The position numbers were made by a program, and so were the translations under genes. From RYN-124 sp046262175 (GTDB taxonomy: Bacteria; Actinomycetota; Actinomycetes; Mycobacteriales; SCTD01), in NCBI GenBank assembly GCA_046262175.1, contig JBHENF010000052.1, positions 1 through 17,548 of the forward strand: a DNA stretch of 17,548 nt. Direction: 5' to 3'. A model generated the notes under the pieces. The model saw only the letters and a list, made by a program, of their open reading frames with translations. It was not told the DNA's origin and ran no database searches. Every line of letters starts with the position of its first letter. Position 1 is the stretch's first letter. Shown here piece by piece: positions 7,152 to 14,189 of this stretch.

Positions 7152-8513
7152 CTAGTCAGTGTTCGACGACTGTGACACGACTCCTGCGGCGACAGGTGCG
7201 TCGTTCGTCACCAGCGGCTGCGCGATGAGCACCAGGCTGAGCATCGTGTAGGCCACCATCGCGACCAGCCAGGGGTACTCGCTGCGCACAGCCGCCCGTT
7301 CGCCGTCGGCCCGTGCGTGGAGGTGCCGGTGGGCGAGGACGACCGCGAGCACGTGCGCGCCGACGATCGCGGCGACGCCGACGTACCAGTACACGGCGCT
7401 CGGCCAGAAGCCCGGCACCGGCGAGAAGTCCTCGTTGAAGGGGTACGGCAGCCCCAGCGAGTGCTTCCCGGTCGGGTCGCCGAGCAGCGGCGGCAGCAGC
7501 TGGGCGTTGACCAGCAGATACTGCAGGTTGTGCGCGAGCAGGTACGCGTACGCGATCGGCACCATGCTCGGCAGCAGGCCGGCCAGCGCGGGCAGCGGGC
7601 GCAGCCGGAGCCGGCCGGCACGCGCGGACGCCGCCGCGAAGCCGGTGAAGACCGCGGCGAGCAGGACAGCGAGCGCCAGGAAGGTGACCAGGCGGAACAG
7701 CTCCAGGTGCCCCGCCTGTGGCCGCTCGACGTCGGCCCAGAACGGCGTCGCCTGCAGGCCGTCGACGTTGACGGCGATGAGCAGCAGCAGCACGAACGCG
7801 GCCCGGCCGGCGTCCGCGGCGAACGGCGCCCGCAGGCCGCCTGCGAACCCGCGGCTGCCGGGCTGGCCGAAGCGGAACCAGCCCAGCCGGCCCCAGGTCG
7901 CGTACAGGACGCCCAGGACCTCGCCGCGGCGCGCCCAGCTCGGACCGAACAGCAGCCCGCCCGTCAGGCAGACCAGCGCGTACACGACCAGCCCCGTGGC
8001 CACCACCCGCGGCAGGGTCGCCGTCAGGTTGACGATGAGCTCGCCGCAGGCCAGCACGAAGAACAGCACGACCGCGGGCCACCAGCCGGCCGGCCACCGC
8101 AGCGGGTCGCGGCGGGCGAGCAGCGTGCGCCGCGCGCCGGCGCTGTCGCCGAGCTGCGACAGGAACGCGTACGGGTTGACCGGCCGGGTCCAGTCACCGA
8201 GCAGCCCGCACGACAAGGGGACCGCGATCCAGGCGAGCAGCCAGAACACCGTCGGCAGCAGGTTCTCCGACACCTCCTGCGTGCCGGTGAACCCCACGTA
8301 CGCGAGCAGCGCCGTCACCGCCACGGACAGCCATCCGAGAACAGCCGGCACCGGCCGCAGCACGGGCTCGTCGGGCGTGCGGTCCGTCGGCCCCGACGGC
8401 CGACCCAGCACCAGCAGGAACGAGAACACGACGACGAGCGCGCCGCCCAGGACGAACAGCACCAGGGGGATCGGCAGGTCGTAGCGCTCGCCGAACGAGT
8501 GGGCCAAGGGCAC
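7152..8513 (-). CDS. Polytopic membrane protein, FedB/fenitrothion-hydrolase-annotated family (tentative)
   Basis: About 453 residues with roughly ten hydrophobic helices spread over the whole length (for example VLFVLGGALVVVFSFLL, WWPAVVLFFVLACGELIV and AAFVLLLLIAVNVDGL). The N-terminus AHSFGERYDLPIPL resembles, from memory, a family often annotated as fenitrothion hydrolase or as hypothetical membrane protein; that name describes one studied member and need not describe this one. Conserved-looking features are HNLQYLLVNAQ in helix 8 and a His-rich cluster AHRHLHAR after helix 9. I chose the GTG at 8513 because it puts the conserved AHSFGERYD next to the start; the longer ATG at 8546 would overlap the divergent gene's start codon. 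It is probably co-transcribed with the LVIVD surface protein. Real function unknown. Confidence 0.75.
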   Translation of the reverse strand: MPLAHSFGERYDLPIPLVLFVLGGALVVVFSFLLVLGRPSGPTDRTPDEPVLRPVPAVLGWLSVAVTALLAYVGFTGTQEVSENLLPTVFWLLAWIAVPLSCGLLGDWTRPVNPYAFLSQLGDSAGARRTLLARRDPLRWPAGWWPAVVLFFVLACGELIVNLTATLPRVVATGLVVYALVCLTGGLLFGPSWARRGEVLGVLYATWGRLGWFRFGQPGSRGFAGGLRAPFAADAGRAAFVLLLLIAVNVDGLQATPFWADVERPQAGHLELFRLVTFLALAVLLAAVFTGFAAASARAGRLRLRPLPALAGLLPSMVPIAYAYLLAHNLQYLLVNAQLLPPLLGDPTGKHSLGLPYPFNEDFSPVPGFWPSAVYWYVGVAAIVGAHVLAVVLAHRHLHARADGERAAVRSEYPWLVAMVAYTMLSLVLIAQPLVTNDAPVAAGVVSQSSNTD

Positions 8514-8525
8514 GGGGTCGAACGT

Positions 8526-8538
8526 ATGTCGTAGACAT
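8526..8538. promoter_or_regulatory. Palindrome in divergent intergenic region (possible operator)
   Basis: ATGTC-GTA-GACAT is a 13-base inverted repeat centred in the 31 bases between the minus-strand membrane protein start (8513) and the plus-strand start at 8545. Its central position suits a shared operator or overlapping promoters with very short leaders. Arms of five bases are short enough to arise by chance. Confidence 0.3.
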
Positions 8539-8544
8539 GGGGCC

Positions 8545-9255
8545 ATGCGGCAGCGCGGTCGGTGGGCGGGAGTGGCGGCCGTGCTCGCGGCCGGCTGGCT
8601 GGTCAGCCCGGCGGCGGTCCCGCTCTACGACGGCGTCGGCTTCCCGGACGAGCCGTACCGGTTCGTGCCCTCGCGCGATGCTGGCCGGCCCGCGGCGACA
8701 GCCGCGCAGGTGCGGCTGAAGGTCACCGGCGGGGTCAACGCCGGCGGTCTGCTCGCCAACAGCGCGGAGGTCGGGCCGCAGGTGACCGTGTACGCGCCGC
8801 CGCAAGCGTTCGGGGTGCCGGCCGCGGCGAAGCCGGCCGACATCGTGCTGCGGGCCGCGCCGGTCGCGCTGACGCCTCCGGGTCCGCCCGGCACCGTCGC
8901 CTCGAACGTGTACGCGCTGACCCTCACGTCCCCGGACGGCCCCGTGACGGTGCGGCCTGAGGCGCAGCCGCCGTCGATCACCCTGCGGGCGGTGACCGCC
9001 GAGCTGCCGCTGCCGGTCGTGCAGTACCGGGCGTCGCCGGACCAGCCGTGGCGCGCGCTGGAGACACGACAGGTCGGGCGGGAGGTCTTCAACACCCGCG
9101 CCCCGGGTCCGGGGGAGTACGTGCTGTCGCGCCCCGCCGCGGCGAAGCGCACGGAGGGCGGACGGGGGCTGCTGCCGCTCGTGATCGGGCTGGCCGTCCT
9201 GCTGGTGGTGGGGGTTCTGCTCGCCGTACGGCTGCTGGCCCGGCAGCGGGAGTGA
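8545..9255 (+). CDS. Exported, membrane-anchored protein of unknown function
   Basis: A 236-residue protein with an N-terminal hydrophobic signal or anchor (about residues 7-24), an extracytoplasmic domain of ~180 residues rich in Pro, Ala and Val, and a C-terminal transmembrane helix (LLPLVIGLAVLLVVGVLLAV, about 208-227) followed by the basic tail RLLARQRE. This is a type I membrane topology with the domain outside the cell. Just after the signal comes PLYDGVGFPDEPYRF, a motif that looks conserved; the domain is probably beta-rich. There are no Cys pairs or enzyme motifs. ATG 8545 has only a G-rich stretch upstream. It overlaps the CPBP protease gene by GTGA and is divergent from the ten-helix membrane protein, suggesting a common envelope process. 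I do not recognise the family. Confidence 0.72.
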   Translation: MRQRGRWAGVAAVLAAGWLVSPAAVPLYDGVGFPDEPYRFVPSRDAGRPAATAAQVRLKVTGGVNAGGLLANSAEVGPQVTVYAPPQAFGVPAAAKPADIVLRAAPVALTPPGPPGTVASNVYALTLTSPDGPVTVRPEAQPPSITLRAVTAELPLPVVQYRASPDQPWRALETRQVGREVFNTRAPGPGEYVLSRPAAAKRTEGGRGLLPLVIGLAVLLVVGVLLAVRLLARQRE

Positions 9256-9791
9256 GGGCGGCGCTGCTGCTCGGCGGGTTCGTTCTCGCCGTCGCGCTGC
9301 GGGTGGTCGTCGGTGGCGCCGACGCGGGACGCTCCGCGCGGGCCGGGCTGCTGTTCGCCGGGTTCCTGCTGTGGGGCGCCGCGGCCGTGCGGACCCCGGT
9401 GCCGGTGACGCGCCGCGGCCTCGTGTACGGGATCGCGGGCGCCCTGGCGCTCTGCGTCCCGGTGCTCCTGACGTGGACCCCGCGCCGCGTGCCGCCCGAC
9501 GGGTTCGCGCTGTGGGCGCTGGTGGTGAGCGTGGTTGCGGTGGCGGAGGAGGTGTTCCTGCGCGGCGCGCTGTACGACGCCGTCCGGTCCCGGGCGGGTG
9601 ACAACGCCGCCATCGCACTCGGCGCGCTCGCGTTCGGGCTGCTGCACCTGCCGCTGTACGGGCTGTCCGCGGTCCCGCTCGACGTCGCTGTCGGCGTCGT
9701 CCTCGGCGAGCTGCGCCGGGTGACAGGCACGCCGGCGGCGCCCGCCGTGAGCCACGTCGGCGCCGACCTGGCCTCCTGGTTCTTGCGCTGA
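9252..9791 (+). CDS. CPBP-family intramembrane glutamic endopeptidase (CAAX protease-like)
   Basis: A 179-residue integral membrane protein with about five or six hydrophobic helices. It carries the three motifs of the CPBP/Abi (Rce1-like) family: EEVFLR (EExxxR, residues 99-104), FGLLH (FxxxH, 128-132) and HVGAD (168-172), the last with Asp in place of the more usual Asn. These residues form the metal-independent glutamic protease site within the membrane. The GTG start at 9252 overlaps the stop of the upstream gene as GTGA; the frame stays open further upstream but inside that gene. The protein is somewhat shorter than many family members. Coupling suggests it may process or depend on the upstream anchored protein, which is inference. 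Other possible roles in the family are bacteriocin immunity and membrane-protein maturation. Confidence 0.87.
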   Translation: MRAALLLGGFVLAVALRVVVGGADAGRSARAGLLFAGFLLWGAAAVRTPVPVTRRGLVYGIAGALALCVPVLLTWTPRRVPPDGFALWALVVSVVAVAEEVFLRGALYDAVRSRAGDNAAIALGALAFGLLHLPLYGLSAVPLDVAVGVVLGELRRVTGTPAAPAVSHVGADLASWFLR

Positions 9792-9825
9792 CGCCCGTGA
9801 AAGTGTCGGCGTCCGCACCGACGAC

Positions 9826-9830
9826 GGAGG
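9826..9830 (+). promoter_or_regulatory. Ribosome-binding site of the WS/DGAT gene
   Basis: GGAGG lies six bases before the GTG at 9837. It favours this GTG over the in-frame ATG at 9846, which would sit about 15 bases from the site. Confidence 0.65.
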
Positions 9831-9836
9831 ACGCCC

Positions 9837-11198
9837 GTGGGCCTCATGCCCCTGAACGACTCCATGTTCCTGCTGCCGGAGTCCCGCGAGCAGCCGATGC
9901 ACGTGGGCAGCCTGCAGCTGTTCACGCCGCCTGACGGCGCCGGACCGGAGTACCTCACGCAGCTGTACGAGGAGGCGCTGCGCGCGCAGGACGTCGCGCC
10001 CGCGTTCCGCCGCCGGCCGCACCGGGCGCTGACGACCCTCGGCCAGTGGACCTGGGTCGATGACGAGCACATCGACCTCGAGCACCACGTACGGCACTCC
10101 GCGCTGCCGCCGCCCGGCCGGATCCGCGAGCTGCTCGCGCTGGTCTCCCGGCTGCACGGCACGCTGCTCGACCGGCACCGCCCGCTCTGGGAGGCGCACC
10201 TCATCGAGGGCCTCGCCGACGGCCGCTTCGCGGTGTACACGAAGATGCACCACGCCCTGATGGACGGCGTCTCGGCGCTCAAGCTGCTCGAGCGCAGCCT
10301 CGCCACGAACCCGGACGAGATCGTCCCGATGCCGTTCCAGTCCCGGCCGCGGCCGCCGCGCAAGCCCGGTCCGGGCATCGGCGCGCTCCCAGGCCAGGCC
10401 GCGCAGGCCGCGTGGGACCTCGCGACTCTTCCGCCGAAGGCGCTGCGCATCGCGGAGAAGGCGGTCCGCGAGCAGACGGCGGCGCTGCCGATGCAGGCGC
10501 CGCGCAGCATCCTCAACGTGCCGATCACGGGCAGTCGCCGGTTCGCGGCCGAGGCGTGGCCCCTGGACCGCGTCCGCGCTGTCGGCAAGGCCGCCGGCGC
10601 CACGATCAACGACGTGCTGCTCGCCATGTCGGCGTCGGCGCTGCGCGCGTACCTGATCGACATGGACGCGCTGCCGGACGCGCCGCTCATCGCGATGACG
10701 CCCGTCTCGCTGCGCGACGACGACGCGGACGACGCGGAGACCAGCAACTCCGTCGGCGTCATCCTGTGCAACCTGGCGACCAACCTGGAGGACCCGGCCG
10801 AGCGGCTGCAGGCGATCCGCTCCTCGATGCTGGCCGGCAAGGCGGGGCTCTCGGGCCTGAGCCAGCTGCAGATCACGGCGTTGAGCGCAGCCGTCATGGC
10901 CCCGCTCGTGCTCGACCTCGTGCCCGGCGTGGCGAAGGTGGCGCCGCCCGCGTACAACCTCGTGATCTCGAACGTGCCGGGGCCGCCGGAGCCGCTGTAC
11001 TGGAACGGCGCGCGGCTCGAGGGGATGTATCCGCTGTCCATCCCGCTCAACGGGCAGGCGCTGAACATCACCGTGACCAGCTACGCGGGGCAGGTGCAGT
11101 TCGGGCTCATCGGCTGCCGGCGCACCCTGCCGCACCTGCAGCGGATGCTGGTCGGCCTCGAGGACGGCCTCGCCGAGCTGGAGGAGGCGCTGCTGTAG
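9837..11198 (+). CDS. Wax ester synthase/diacylglycerol acyltransferase (WS/DGAT)
   Basis: A 453-residue acyltransferase of the bacterial WS/DGAT family, normal length. It transfers an acyl group from acyl-CoA to diacylglycerol or a long-chain alcohol, giving triacylglycerol or wax ester at the inner membrane or lipid-body surface. The N-terminal half has PLWE (117-120) and the active site HHALMDG (138-144), matching HHxxxDG with His139 as general base. The C-terminal half has the NDVLLA stretch after GATI and the SNVPGP motif near residue 378. The start is the GTG with GGAGG six bases upstream. A 45-base gap separates it from the CPBP gene, so it may be transcribed separately. Its stop abuts the stop of the convergent EAL gene with no intervening base. 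Known members occur in multiple copies in actinobacteria; this one's physiological product is unknown. Confidence 0.93.
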   Translation: MGLMPLNDSMFLLPESREQPMHVGSLQLFTPPDGAGPEYLTQLYEEALRAQDVAPAFRRRPHRALTTLGQWTWVDDEHIDLEHHVRHSALPPPGRIRELLALVSRLHGTLLDRHRPLWEAHLIEGLADGRFAVYTKMHHALMDGVSALKLLERSLATNPDEIVPMPFQSRPRPPRKPGPGIGALPGQAAQAAWDLATLPPKALRIAEKAVREQTAALPMQAPRSILNVPITGSRRFAAEAWPLDRVRAVGKAAGATINDVLLAMSASALRAYLIDMDALPDAPLIAMTPVSLRDDDADDAETSNSVGVILCNLATNLEDPAERLQAIRSSMLAGKAGLSGLSQLQITALSAAVMAPLVLDLVPGVAKVAPPAYNLVISNVPGPPEPLYWNGARLEGMYPLSIPLNGQALNITVTSYAGQVQFGLIGCRRTLPHLQRMLVGLEDGLAELEEALL

Positions 11199-12350
11199 CT
11201 AGCGGGCGGTCACCGCGGCGGTGACGAGGTGCTCGACGTGGAGCAGGCCCAGATAGCTGCCATCCGCCGCCACGCACACGACCGGGTCGAACCGGGTGCG
11301 GCTCGGGCGCGTCATGGCGCGCGCCACGACGACGGAGGCGTCCTCGGACGCGAGCGCGGTCATGACCGGATGCGCCCAGCCGCTCGGCGCGCCCTCCTCG
11401 GGGTTGCGCACCCACAGCGCGAGCGGCCGGCGGTCGGCGTCGACGACGACCACGTCGGCGGGCTCGCCGGGCAGGAAGCCGATCGCGGCGAGCTTGCGGA
11501 CGCACGGGGCGGTGGTGTCGACGGCCGCGCCCACGTCGCCGCCGGCCGGCCGCCGAACCAGCAGCTCGCGCACCTCGGTGGGGATCTCCGCCCAGCGCCC
11601 CGTCGGGCGGCCCAGCAGGTAGCCCTGCGCGAGTGTCGCGCCGAGCCGCACCGCGGTGTCCAGTTCCTCGGTCCGCTCGACGCCCTCGACGAGCATCGTG
11701 CTGCCGAGCCGGTCGACGAACTGCCCGACCAGCTCCATCAGGCCCTGCTTCACCGGGTCGGTGTCGACGTCGGTGACGAGCGACCGGTCCAGCTTGACGA
11801 TGTCCGGGCGCAGCTCGGCGACCTGCCGCAGGCCGGACCAGCCGGCGCCGGTGTCGTCGAGTGCGAGCAGCGCGCCGCGGTCGCGCAGCAGGTCCATCCG
11901 GCGCCGCAGGGACGCGAGGTTGTCGACCGGTACGTGCTCGGTCAGCTCCAGCACCAGACCCGCGAGGTCGCTCTCGGTGCGCAGCAGCGACCAGACCTGC
12001 GGGCTGCTCAGCAGCGCGGGGGAGACGTTGACGGCCAGGAAGCAGCCGCCCGGCAGTTCTGCGCGGACGGCCAGCGCCTGCGCGACCAGGTGGGCTTCCA
12101 GGTCGGCCTCGCGACCACAGGCGGCGGCCGCAGCGAAGTACGGGGCCGGAGTCCGCATCCCGGTGGCACCGAAACGCGCCAGCGCCTCGTACCCCACGAC
12201 CTGCGCCGTGCCCAGGTGCACGACCGGCTGGAAGACCATGCGGGTGCTCGCCATGCCGGCGAGCACCATCTTCACGACCAGATCAGGGGTGCCCGGGTCG
12301 GTGGGGCGCTGCAGCGGAACGGCCGCCAGGGAAAGGGTCACCTGCCCCAC
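11199..12350 (-). CDS. EAL-domain cyclic di-GMP phosphodiesterase with C-terminal CBS-like region
   Basis: A 383-residue cytosolic protein. Residues ~30-260 form an EAL domain that hydrolyses c-di-GMP to pGpG, with all expected metal and catalytic residues: EAL at 55-57, NVSP with Asn108, LELTEH with Glu135, DDTGAG with Asp165/Asp166, VKLDRS with Lys186, VEGVE with Glu222, and QGYLLGRP with Gln242. It therefore looks active, although loop 6 reads DDTGAGWSGL where DDFGTGYSSL is typical. There is no GGDEF domain. Residues ~285-383 resemble a CBS-like ligand-binding module (VVVDADRRPLALWV and AMTRPSRTRFDPVVCV), so activity may respond to a small ligand. The GTG at 12350 is the longest start; internal starts near residues 28-33 remain possible. 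It lies 108 bases after treZ on the same strand, so it may belong to the trehalose operon. Confidence 0.9.
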   Translation of the reverse strand: MGQVTLSLAAVPLQRPTDPGTPDLVVKMVLAGMASTRMVFQPVVHLGTAQVVGYEALARFGATGMRTPAPYFAAAAACGREADLEAHLVAQALAVRAELPGGCFLAVNVSPALLSSPQVWSLLRTESDLAGLVLELTEHVPVDNLASLRRRMDLLRDRGALLALDDTGAGWSGLRQVAELRPDIVKLDRSLVTDVDTDPVKQGLMELVGQFVDRLGSTMLVEGVERTEELDTAVRLGATLAQGYLLGRPTGRWAEIPTEVRELLVRRPAGGDVGAAVDTTAPCVRKLAAIGFLPGEPADVVVVDADRRPLALWVRNPEEGAPSGWAHPVMTALASEDASVVVARAMTRPSRTRFDPVVCVAADGSYLGLLHVEHLVTAAVTAR

Positions 12351-12364
12351 CAGTCACATCCGTT

Positions 12365-12380
12365 GCGCATCGGCGCATCG
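12365..12380. repeat. Tandem GCGCATCG octamer upstream of the EAL gene
   Basis: GCGCATCG occurs twice in direct tandem, ending 15 bases before the EAL gene start (minus strand CGATGCGC twice). This is the leader or promoter region of that gene within the 108-base gap after treZ. It could be a protein-binding half-site pair or chance in GC-rich DNA. Confidence 0.35.
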
Positions 12381-12458
12381 TGCACTGCTCCAGATGCCAC
12401 GTCCAGTGCGGGTTTTCCCGACAAAGCGGACGACAGGTGCCGCACGGGACGCCACGGG

Positions 12459-14189
12459 TCACGCGAGCAGGTCGAGCACCGCCGCCGACTCCGCGTCCAG
12501 TTCGACGGTGCCGTCCCTGAAGACGAAGCCCGGCGCGCTCGCCAGCAGCACTCCGTCCGGGGTGCCGGGCAGCGGCACGGCCCGTCGCTCGCCGGACAGG
12601 TTGCACGCGAGCGCCGTCCGGCCACGTTGCACGACCAGCCACGCGCCGTCCTCGTCGTACGTCACGGTCACCCGGTCTCGTCGCCCGTCCGACAGGTCGG
12701 CCCGGCTGCGGCGCAGCGCGATGAGCGAGCGGGTCCACGCGATGAGCTGCTCGCCCCGCTCGGACGTCGCCTCGTCCCAGTCGAGCTTCGAGGCCTCGAC
12801 GGTCTCCGGCGCCTGTGGGTCGGGGACGTCGTCCGTGTCCCAGCCGTGGCTGGCGAACTCCGCGCGGCGGCCGGTCCGTACCGCCTCGCCGAGATCGCCC
12901 TCGTGGTCGGAGAAGAACTGCCACGGCGTCGTCGCGCCGTACTCCTCGCCCATGAAGAGCATCGGCGTGTACGGGGACGTCAGCACGAGCGCCGCCCCGA
13001 TCATCAGCTGACCGTCGGACAGGGTGGCGGAGACGCGGTCGCCGGTCGCGCGGTTGCCCACCTGGTCGTGGTCCTGCAGGTAGACGACGAACCGGGAACC
13101 CGGCACCGTCTGCGGCACGGGCCGGCCGTGCGCGCGGCCGCGGAAGGACGACCAGGTCCCGTCGTGCAGGAAGACGCCCTGCAGCACCTTGGCCAGCGCC
13201 GGCAGCCCGGCGAAGTCGCCGTAGTAGCCGCTGGTCTCGCCGGTGAGGTTGCTGTGCAGGGCGTGGTGCACGTCGTCCGCCCACTGCCCGTCGAGGCCGA
13301 GGCCGCCCGCCTCGAGGCTGGCGATGTACCGCGCGTCGTTGAGGTCGCTCTCGGCCACCAGCCAGAGCGGCTTGCGCAGCTGCGCCGCCAGTCCGGCCAC
13401 CTCTTCCGCGAGCTCCTCGAGCAGATGCGTGGCCCGTTCGTCGACCAGCGCGTGCACGGCGTCGATCCGCAGCCCGTCGACGTGGTACTCGCGCAGCCAC
13501 ATGAGCGCGTTGTCGATGACGTACCGGCGCACCTCGTCGCTGCCCGGCTGGTCGAGGTTGATGGCCGGTCCCCACGGTGTGGTGTGCGCCTCGGTGAGGT
13601 ACGGACCGAACTCCGGCAGGTAGTTCCCGGCCGGCCCGAGGTGGTTGTAGACGACGTCCATGACGACGCCGAGGCCGCGGCCGTGGCAGGCGTCGACGAA
13701 CCGCTTCAGGCCCTCGGGTCCGCCGTACGGGTCGTGCACCGCGTACCAGGCCACGCCGTCGTAGCCCCAGCCCCACCGGCCGGCGAAGGCGTTGCAGGGC
13801 AGCAGCTCGACGGCGGAGATCCCGAGCTCGACCAGGTGGTCGAGCCGCTCGATCGCCGCGTCGAACGTTCCCTCTGCCGTGAAGGTCCCGACGTGCAGCT
13901 CGTACAGCACGCTGCCGGCCAGCGGGACGCCGCGCCAGCTGTCGTCGGTCCACGCGAACGCGCTGTGGTCGACCCGGCGGGACGGCCCGTGCACGCCCTG
14001 CGGCTGCCACGCGCTGCGCGGGTCGGGCCGCGGGTCGCCGCCGTCGAGGACGAACGCGTAGTCGTTGCCCTCGTCGGCGACGGTGGTGCGCCACCAGCCG
14101 CTGTCGTCGCGGATCATCGGGTGCAGCCGCCCCTCGACGAGCACCTCGACCTGCTCGGGCTTGGGCGCCCACACCGCGTAGGCGGTCAC
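12459..14189 (-). CDS. treZ: Malto-oligosyltrehalose trehalohydrolase TreZ
   Basis: A 576-residue GH13 enzyme that cleaves the alpha-1,4 bond next to the terminal trehalosyl unit of maltooligosyltrehalose, releasing trehalose in the cytosol. The N-terminal ~80 residues (YAVWAPKPEQVEV onward) are the usual beta-sandwich E-set/CBM48 domain. The barrel follows with LLPCNAFAGRWGWGYDG (family-typical), DVVYNHLGP, LRIDAVHAL with nucleophile Asp243, WLVAESDLN with acid/base Glu280, and QDHDQVGNR with Asp375. The GTG start at 14189 overlaps the treY stop as GTGA, and translation begins VTAYAVWAPK; a much longer open frame upstream is only the shadow of treY. Length and motif spacing match known TreZ. 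It is the third step of the glycogen-to-trehalose route encoded together with glgX and treY. Confidence 0.95.
   Translation of the reverse strand: MTAYAVWAPKPEQVEVLVEGRLHPMIRDDSGWWRTTVADEGNDYAFVLDGGDPRPDPRSAWQPQGVHGPSRRVDHSAFAWTDDSWRGVPLAGSVLYELHVGTFTAEGTFDAAIERLDHLVELGISAVELLPCNAFAGRWGWGYDGVAWYAVHDPYGGPEGLKRFVDACHGRGLGVVMDVVYNHLGPAGNYLPEFGPYLTEAHTTPWGPAINLDQPGSDEVRRYVIDNALMWLREYHVDGLRIDAVHALVDERATHLLEELAEEVAGLAAQLRKPLWLVAESDLNDARYIASLEAGGLGLDGQWADDVHHALHSNLTGETSGYYGDFAGLPALAKVLQGVFLHDGTWSSFRGRAHGRPVPQTVPGSRFVVYLQDHDQVGNRATGDRVSATLSDGQLMIGAALVLTSPYTPMLFMGEEYGATTPWQFFSDHEGDLGEAVRTGRRAEFASHGWDTDDVPDPQAPETVEASKLDWDEATSERGEQLIAWTRSLIALRRSRADLSDGRRDRVTVTYDEDGAWLVVQRGRTALACNLSGERRAVPLPGTPDGVLLASAPGFVFRDGTVELDAESAAVLDLLA

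Noticed and set aside
8514..8546. Upstream ATG (8546) as the start of the ten-helix membrane protein
   Set aside because: It would overlap the divergent gene's start codon and add 11 residues before the family-like AHSFGERYD; the GTG at 8513 is more likely.
5550..9255. Possible horizontally acquired island around the surface and membrane genes
   Set aside because: No transposase, integrase, tRNA, flanking repeats or obvious drop in GC richness was seen; composition looks like the neighbours.
9791..9839. Repeated ACGCCCGTG flanking the gap before the WS/DGAT gene
   Set aside because: Only nine bases, GC-rich, with one copy overlapping the start codon; no sign of an attachment site or duplication.
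8625..11135. An 836-codon minus-strand frame across three plus-strand genes
   Set aside because: It is low-complexity and Arg/Ala-rich, while the plus-strand genes beneath it have recognisable motifs (EExxxR, HHxxxDG) and ribosome-binding sites.
12386..12419. Possible terminators after treZ (GCACTG/CAGTGC and CGGG-TTTT-CCCG pairings)
   Set aside because: The first has a long loop and only six pairs, the second only four pairs; neither is convincing, and read-through to the EAL gene remains plausible.
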